Below are positions 58,926 to 64,000 of a DNA stretch of 64,000 bases, one piece after another. The position numbers and the translations under genes were made by a program. The notes under the pieces were generated by a model. That model made no database searches, was not told where the DNA came from, and saw only the letters and a program-made list of their open reading frames with translations. Source of the DNA: Rosa chinensis (lineage: Eukaryota > Streptophyta > Magnoliopsida > Rosales > Rosaceae); contig NC_037093.1 in assembly GCF_002994745.2 (NCBI RefSeq), positions 13,124,400 to 13,188,399 of the forward strand. The letters are read 5' to 3'. Position 1 is the stretch's first letter. The number at the start of each line of letters is the position of its first letter.

Positions 58926-61900
58926 TGGAGCAACTCACCACATTATTAATGCACCACATCTTTTTACTAGCCATAAGAATGCATCTTTTCCTTCTGTTTC
59001 TTTGCCTAGTGGAGCCAAAGGCAAACATCACTATGAAAGGGTCAATTACTATTAATAATGCAGTTTTGCAGGATGTGCTTTGTGTTCCCTCATTCGATGT
59101 CAATTTGATGTCTGTTGGACGCACTATAGATGATTTGCACTGTTCAGTAACCTTTTTCCCTTCTTGGTGTATTTTGCAGGATTTGGCTACGAGGATGATG
59201 ATTGGTGTGGGTAAGCGACGTGGAAATTTATACTATCTTGTGGCGTTGTCTTCCTCCATTCCTACCACACATCCCTTTGTCGGTCACATCACCATACCAT
59301 CTGATCTCTGGCATCGCCGCTTGGGACACCCTTCTCCTACTCGTTTACAATTTCTAGCCAAGAATTCTCTTTCTTTTGATTTTGATTCTAGTCATAAATG
59401 TACGGTTTGTCCTTTAGCTAAATAGACCCGCCAACCTTTTCCTTCTAGTTCAATAAAAACTTCTCGATGTTTTTCCCTTATTCATTGTGATATTTGGGGA
59501 CGTCATAAGACGCCTTCTCTTAATGGTGCTCATTATTTTTTGACTATAGTGGATGATTTTTCTCATTTTACATGGGTTTTTCTCATGCATCACAAAAGTG
59601 AGACGCAGCATTTACTTCGACATTTTTTTGCCTATGTTAAAACTCAATTTAATACCCATGTTCAGCAATTTCGTTCCGATAATGGTGCTGAATTCCTTTC
59701 TTTACACAACTTCTTTCAAGATCAAGGAGTCATTTTTCAGCATTCTTGTGTTTACACACCTCAACAAAATGGTGTTGTTGAGCGCAAGCACCGACACCTC
59801 CTAGAAGTTGCTCGAGCTCTTCGTTTTCAATCTCATTTACCTCTTCAATTTTGGGGTGAATGTCTTCTCACCGCTGCCTACACCATTAATAGGCTGCCCA
59901 CTCTTTTACTTCACCAGAAAACTCCTTTTGAGGTACTTTATAATACACCTCCTGATTATTCTTGAATGCGTGTTTTTGGCTGTATCGCTTTTGCCACTTC
60001 TGTCACTCCTTCCTCAAAATTTTCTCCATGTGCTCATAAATGCATTTTCCTTGGATATCCGATTGGTCAGAAAGCATATAAGTTATATAATCTTGAAACC
60101 AAAAAGATTTTTACAAATCGTGATGTTATTTTTTTGGAGGATACTTTCCATTTTCAATCCTCTTCTCAAGGGATTTCGTCATCTTCTCCTCCTTCCTTCT
60201 CACTTCCTATTCAAATCCTTGATAGCACCACCTCACATCGACCACCTCCACCACCTCCAGCTCTAGCACCTGCGTTGCCCAGAATTGATACCTTGTTGCA
60301 ATCCCAGCCCAGGATTGATACCTCGTTGGAATCCCAGCCTAGGATTGATACCTCGTCGCAATCCCCGCCCAGGATTGATACCTCGTTACCATCCTCCAGC
60401 TCCCTTCCTTCCTCTCCTCTTTTGTTCGACACGGATACTGCTGTCCTCCACCCTATTGATCAACCTGTTGTTCCCTTCGACCAACCTGCCATTGCACCTC
60501 CTCCTTTGGCCGACCATGATCCTATCCTTGCTCCGCGACGCTCACAACGCCCACATGTTCCTAATGTCCGTCTCAAGGACTATGTCTGCTCGCAAGTGAT
60601 TTTGCCTCCACACCCTTTGTCATCTCCTCTGCCGAATCCTCTCAAAGGTACACGCTATCCTCTATGCAATTTCATTTCCTATCAGCGTTATTCACCGCTG
60701 CACCTATCCTATGTTGCTGCTATTAGTAGGGATGAGGAGCCTACCTCTTATGCTCAAGCTGCTTCTGATCCTAAATGGTAAACCGCCATGGATGTTGAAC
60801 TTGCCGCTCTTGTTGCCAATAATACTTGGACTCTTGTTCCTCTTCCTCCTGGCAAACGCCCTATTGCATGTAGGTGGGTATACCGGATTAAACGTCAGGC
60901 AGATGGTTCTATTGAGCATTATAAAGCTCGTCTGGTGGCCAAGGGTTTTACACAGGCTGCAGGCATTGATTACCATGATACCTTTTCCCCCCACTGCCAA
61001 GATGATTACTGTTCGTTGTGTTCTTGCTCTTGCAGCCTGTCAGGTCTGGTCCCTTCACCAACTTGACGTTAATAATGCCTTTCTTAATGGGGATCTCCAT
61101 GAAGAGCTGCACATGTCACCTCCTCCTGGTCTTTGGCGACAGGGGGAGAATTATGTTTGTCGCCTCAACAAGTCCTTGTATGGTTTGAAACAGGCATCAC
61201 GACAATGGTTTGCTAAATTTACTGAGGCGATACTTTCTGCTGGATTCACTCAATCAAAGGCCGACTATTCTCTCTTCATTCAGAAGGTTGGTAATTCCCT
61301 TACAATATTATTGATTTATGTTGATGATATTCTCATCACTGGGAATGATCTGGACTCTATTAAGGCTCTTAAACAGTTTCTACATACCCGCTTTAGAATT
61401 AAAGACTTGGGTGATCTTAAGTATTTCCTTGGGATTGAAATTGCTCATTCAGGAAAAGGTATATATTTGTCCCAAAGGAAGTATGCATTGGAAATTATCA
61501 AGGATACCAGTTTTTTGGGTGCCAAACCTGTTGAGTTTCCAATGGAAGAAACAAAATTGTCAAATAAGGGAGAATTGCTTAAGGATCCGGCAGCATATAG
61601 GCGTTTGGTTGGCCGCCTCATATATCTCACCATCACCAGACCTGACATTACCTATTCAGTTCATGTTTTAAGCAGATTTATGCATGAGCCACGTTTACAT
61701 CATATGACTGCAGCACTTCGAGTTATCAGGTATTTAAAGTCATGTCCTGGTCAAGGTCTTCTTTTGCATAGTGAAAACGATTTAAGTTTGAGAGCTTTTT
61801 GTGATTCTGATTGGGTGGGTTGTCCCATTACTCGCCGTTCTACCACTGGCTACTGCGTGTTTCTGGGAAAATCTCTTATTTCATGGCGCACCAAAAGGCA

Positions 61901-62267
61901 GAAAACAGTATCTTTATCAAGTGCTGAAGCTGAATACAGAGCTATGGCAGGTACATGTTGTGAGCTTACTTGGTTGCAAAACTTGTTTGTTGATTTGCAC
62001 ATACCTATTGCCAAACCTGCCATGTTATATTGTGATAATCAAGCAGCTTTACACATTGCTGCAAATCCAGTTTTTCATGAAAGAACTCGTCACATTGAGA
62101 TGGACTGTCACTTCATTCGTGACAAGATAGTTGATGGGTCCGTTCGCACTAGGTTCGTTGGAACCTTGCAGCAATTGGCAGACATTTTTACAAAAGCGTT
62201 GGGCAAAGAAAGGTTTAAGAATTTGTTGCACAAGTTGGGAGTTCTTGACATCCACTCTCCAACTTGA
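58880..62267 (+). pseudogene. Copia 5 pol: protease, integrase, reverse transcriptase, RNase H
   Basis: The protease motif DSGATHHI (58921-58944) is in frame 1; a one-base shift near 59015 leads to frame 2 with the pre-integrase WHRRLGHPSPTRL. TAG at 59423-59425 lies just before the integrase HHCC/DDE core (IVDDFSHFTWVF, FRSDNGAEF, TPQQNGVVERKHR). TGA follows at 59963-59965 and TAA at 60779-60781. RT starts with [21 protein letters not shown] shift near 60990 moves to the long frame ending at 62267, with [12 protein letters not shown], the YVDD active site (about 61318-61329), KYFLGIEI and RNase H (CDSDWVGCP, SSAEAEYRAM, DNQAALHIA). RT and RNase H catalytic residues are kept. Confidence 0.92.
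60283..60390 (+). repeat. In-frame 30-bp tandem repeat in the integrase-RT spacer
   Basis: Four units encode PRIDTSLESQ-like decapeptides (RIDTLLQSQ, RIDTSLESQ, RIDTSSQSP, RIDTSLPS). Each unit carries the DNA word CCCAGGATTGATACCTCGT, and 21 consecutive bases of it also occur in gag at about 58542-58562. Confidence 0.85.
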
Positions 62268-62274
62268 GGGGGAG

Positions 62275-62480
62275 TGTTGAGAATATTATGTAATTAGTTG
62301 AGAATATTATTTAATTAAGAATAGATTTCTTGTATCTTTAGGAAATCATGTACAGGAGGATTATGGCTTTATCCGTATCCCTAGATTATAGGAATTCCTT
62401 GTTGATCAAGGTTGAATATCTGTATATATTGGTGAATATCAATAGAAGGAAAACTAATTTAGTCACAATCATAATTCTTT
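62275..62480 (+). repeat. 3' LTR of copia 5
   Basis: 206 bp, same ends as the 5' LTR, preceded by the purine tract. Confidence 0.9.
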
Positions 62481-62628
62481 GGGGTCTTGACCCAAAGCAC
62501 AAAAATAACATAACATTAGCCCACTCACTCCAGCAACAAATTTTCATTCCCACTAACCCATTTAGTTGAGAAATGTCACTTTTAACCTTTAAAGAATTAT
62601 AAAATTACCAATTGTTCATAAAACCAGA

Positions 62629-62697
62629 CTCTCTCTCTCTCTCTTCTCTCTTCTCTCTTCTCTCTCTCTCCCTCCCTCCCTCCCTCCCACCCTCCCC
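62629..62697. repeat. (CT)n and CCCT-rich microsatellite
   Basis: CT repeats with TTCTCT interruptions followed by CCCT repeats, about 69 bp. Confidence 0.9.
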
Positions 62698-62899
62698 TCT
62701 CTGATCTCTTTCAATTCAGGCGAGAAACATTTCGCCGTCGAGCAAGTCGCCCTTACCGTTCCGGTCACCGATTACCAATAGGATTGGAAATTTTCGGTCG
62801 AAGAGCACTGGTGGTCAGTGCTGTCGGCGATAAGTCGCCAATTTGGTCTGGGTTGTCGGCGCCGGGAATGCAGAACATGGCTCCAATGGAAGAGACGAC

Positions 62900-63069
62900 G
62901 AATCCAACGGTGGTGCTTCAGAAATTTCAGCGATTTCGAGGAGTGGGTATTGGCGGAGACATGAGGGTATGGAGGAGGAGAGTTTGGAAGAGTAGTGCTT
63001 GCAGATCTCCATTACAGAAAATAGATGGCCTTGACCGAAAAAGGGAACGACCCATGTCTCATTCACCAT
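62900..63069 (-). pseudogene. UDP-glycosyltransferase-like N-terminal relic
   Basis: The minus strand from the ATG at 63069 reads ETWVVPFFGQGHLFSVMEIC, then KHYSS, then SSSIPSCLRQYPLLEIAEI. This follows the N-terminal acceptor-binding half of plant family-1 glycosyltransferases, where a V.PF.GQGH segment with the catalytic His is followed by ELCKH. The strand between KH and SSSIPS is shorter than usual, homology stops after about 55 residues, and the PSPG box is absent. Neighbouring sequence is repetitive. The call comes from recalled motif similarity. Confidence 0.4.
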
Positions 63070-63516
63070 TTTTGCAGAATTGAGTTTGTCTTAGAGGTTT
63101 GCAGTAGGGCTAGGGAATATAAAGATAGTGTAATGGAAGAATGGAGCAGAAGAAAGAGGAAAAAAGCTTAAAGAGAGAAGGAATGGATAATGAAAAGAGA
63201 GGTAGGACGTAGCCACTACCTGTGGGAGAATGGTGATTAAATGTTAGGTATGGGACACGGGTGCTATTATTTATTCTTCTTTTGTCTGTTTTTTTTTTAA
63301 AATATTTTTTATTCATTCTTCTTTTGTCTTTCTTCATTAGCAAGAAAATTAGATAATTTCTTTTTTGTGATAAGTTTTTGTTTATTGCATGTCCAGTTTT
63401 GGGTATAGTTTTTTCATATCTAGGGAATTTTTTTGGCAAAATACATAAATACTCCAATTTGGCTTCTCTTCTTTCTTTTGGCAATTGAATAATATGGAAC
63501 ATGTATGGTATAAAAG

Positions 63517-63861
63517 GGCTATTGGGGGCAATAGAGGTCTGTTAAAGGTTTATTGGAGGGTAATAGACGTCTATTGGGGGGCAATAGACGTCTATTAGGG
63601 GCCAATAGACATTTTGAATTGATGTAATCTCCTCGTTTTTTTCTTTAATCAAAGTTTTATTTGTGCAGTTTTAGGAAGATTAATTATCATTTCGGTAATC
63701 TAAACGTCTACTAGGGGGCAATACATGGCTGATAGTCGTCTATTGGGGGCAATACATGGCTGATAGTCGTCTATTGGGGGGCAATAGACGTCTATTAGGA
63801 GGCAATAGACTATTGGGGCAATAGACATCTATTGGGGGGCAATAGATGTCTATTGGGGGCA
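63517..63861. repeat. Palindromic minisatellite
   Basis: Units of about 20-22 bp, GGGGGCAATAGACGTCTATT, in two blocks (63517-63610 and 63703-63861), with variants containing ACATGGCTGATAGTCG. Each unit contains the perfect palindrome AATAGACGTCTATT. The flanking 63870-64000 has ATTCCGGCG-type short repeats and continues past the window. Confidence 0.85.
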
Positions 63862-64000
63862 AAAAAACTTTCCGGTGAGATTTTCAGCAAATTCCGATGG
63901 GCGGCAGCCGTGACCGGATTCCGGCGAAAGTTGCCCGGATTCCGGCTACAGGTGACCGAATTCCGGCGGCCGGTGACGGGCTCCGGCGAAGTCTCCTATG

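Larger units (their letters stand above)
57489..62480 (+). mobile_element. Ty1/copia retrotransposon, copy 5, different lineage, recently inserted
   Basis: 4992 bp with equal 206-bp LTRs (57489-57694, 62275-62480). The site TGGTATCAGAGC at 57697-57708 is the classic initiator-Met tRNA primer site, unlike that of copies 1-4. The order gag, protease, integrase, RT, RNase H is complete. The purine tract TTGAGGGGGAG is at 62264-62274. Three to four nonsense changes and three frameshifts stop autonomous use. No clear target duplication was found, and the LTRs end in CTTT rather than CA. Confidence 0.92.

Noticed and set aside
62784..63083. Plus-strand 99-aa open frame
   Set aside because: Basic, Arg-rich composition with no domain; it overlaps the minus-strand glycosyltransferase-like relic, which has better motif support.
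63517..63861. CRISPR-like array
   Set aside because: The units are contiguous palindromic tandem repeats without unique spacers, in a plant nuclear genome.

Overview
This is eukaryotic nuclear DNA from a flowering plant. The genes have introns with GT..AG borders, DNA is AT-rich, and plant-specific families are present (plant F-box/LRR, SPARK-domain receptor kinase, GPI-anchored PI-PLC-X protein). The style of the F-box family and of the repeats suggests a eudicot, possibly Rosaceae; that last step is a guess without a database.

Only three genes look intact. An F-box/LRR gene lies at 337-1858 (+). A nine-exon SPARK receptor-like kinase lies at 3838-8670 (-), and its exons join in phase to 673 aa. 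A nine-exon PI-PLC X-domain gene lies at 20989-24830 (+), about 400 aa. Each has a damaged relative or debris nearby: a truncated F-box copy on the opposite strand (2477-2833), and a decayed PI-PLC-X pseudogene at 55466-57170, about 31 kb from its intact paralogue. The two PLC copies look like an old duplication pushed apart by transposon insertions.

Most of the window is layered mobile DNA. Region by region: a 271-bp hairpin MITE with 9-bp target duplications (10066-10336); a 529-bp non-autonomous hAT with a perfect 8-bp duplication (11583-12111); a Ty1/copia element on the minus strand (12302-18099); a 1.9-kb hAT (18430-20365) that splits an RNase H-like reading frame; a Mutator-like TIR element (27610-29253) holding a LINE tail; a second copia (29300-35508) without a 3' LTR; LINE debris (35684-36060); a four-level nest at 38475-46388 (TIR element, then copia 38641-45846, then CACTA 41068-43162); an RNase H fragment (46758-47153); a copia remnant (47257-48535) fused to a Ty3/gypsy gag-protease element with a 1.7-kb 3' LTR (48536-54807); and a younger copia of another lineage (57489-62480) whose LTRs differ at about 8 of 206 positions. 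The right end holds a glycosyltransferase-like relic and a palindromic minisatellite.

The most informative observation is that the three copia copies at 12302, 29300 and 38641 share the same inactivating changes in reverse transcriptase: two in-frame stops and loss of the catalytic YVDD motif. This implies that a family already unable to make its own polymerase was copied by enzymes supplied in trans. No novel protein-coding system was found.
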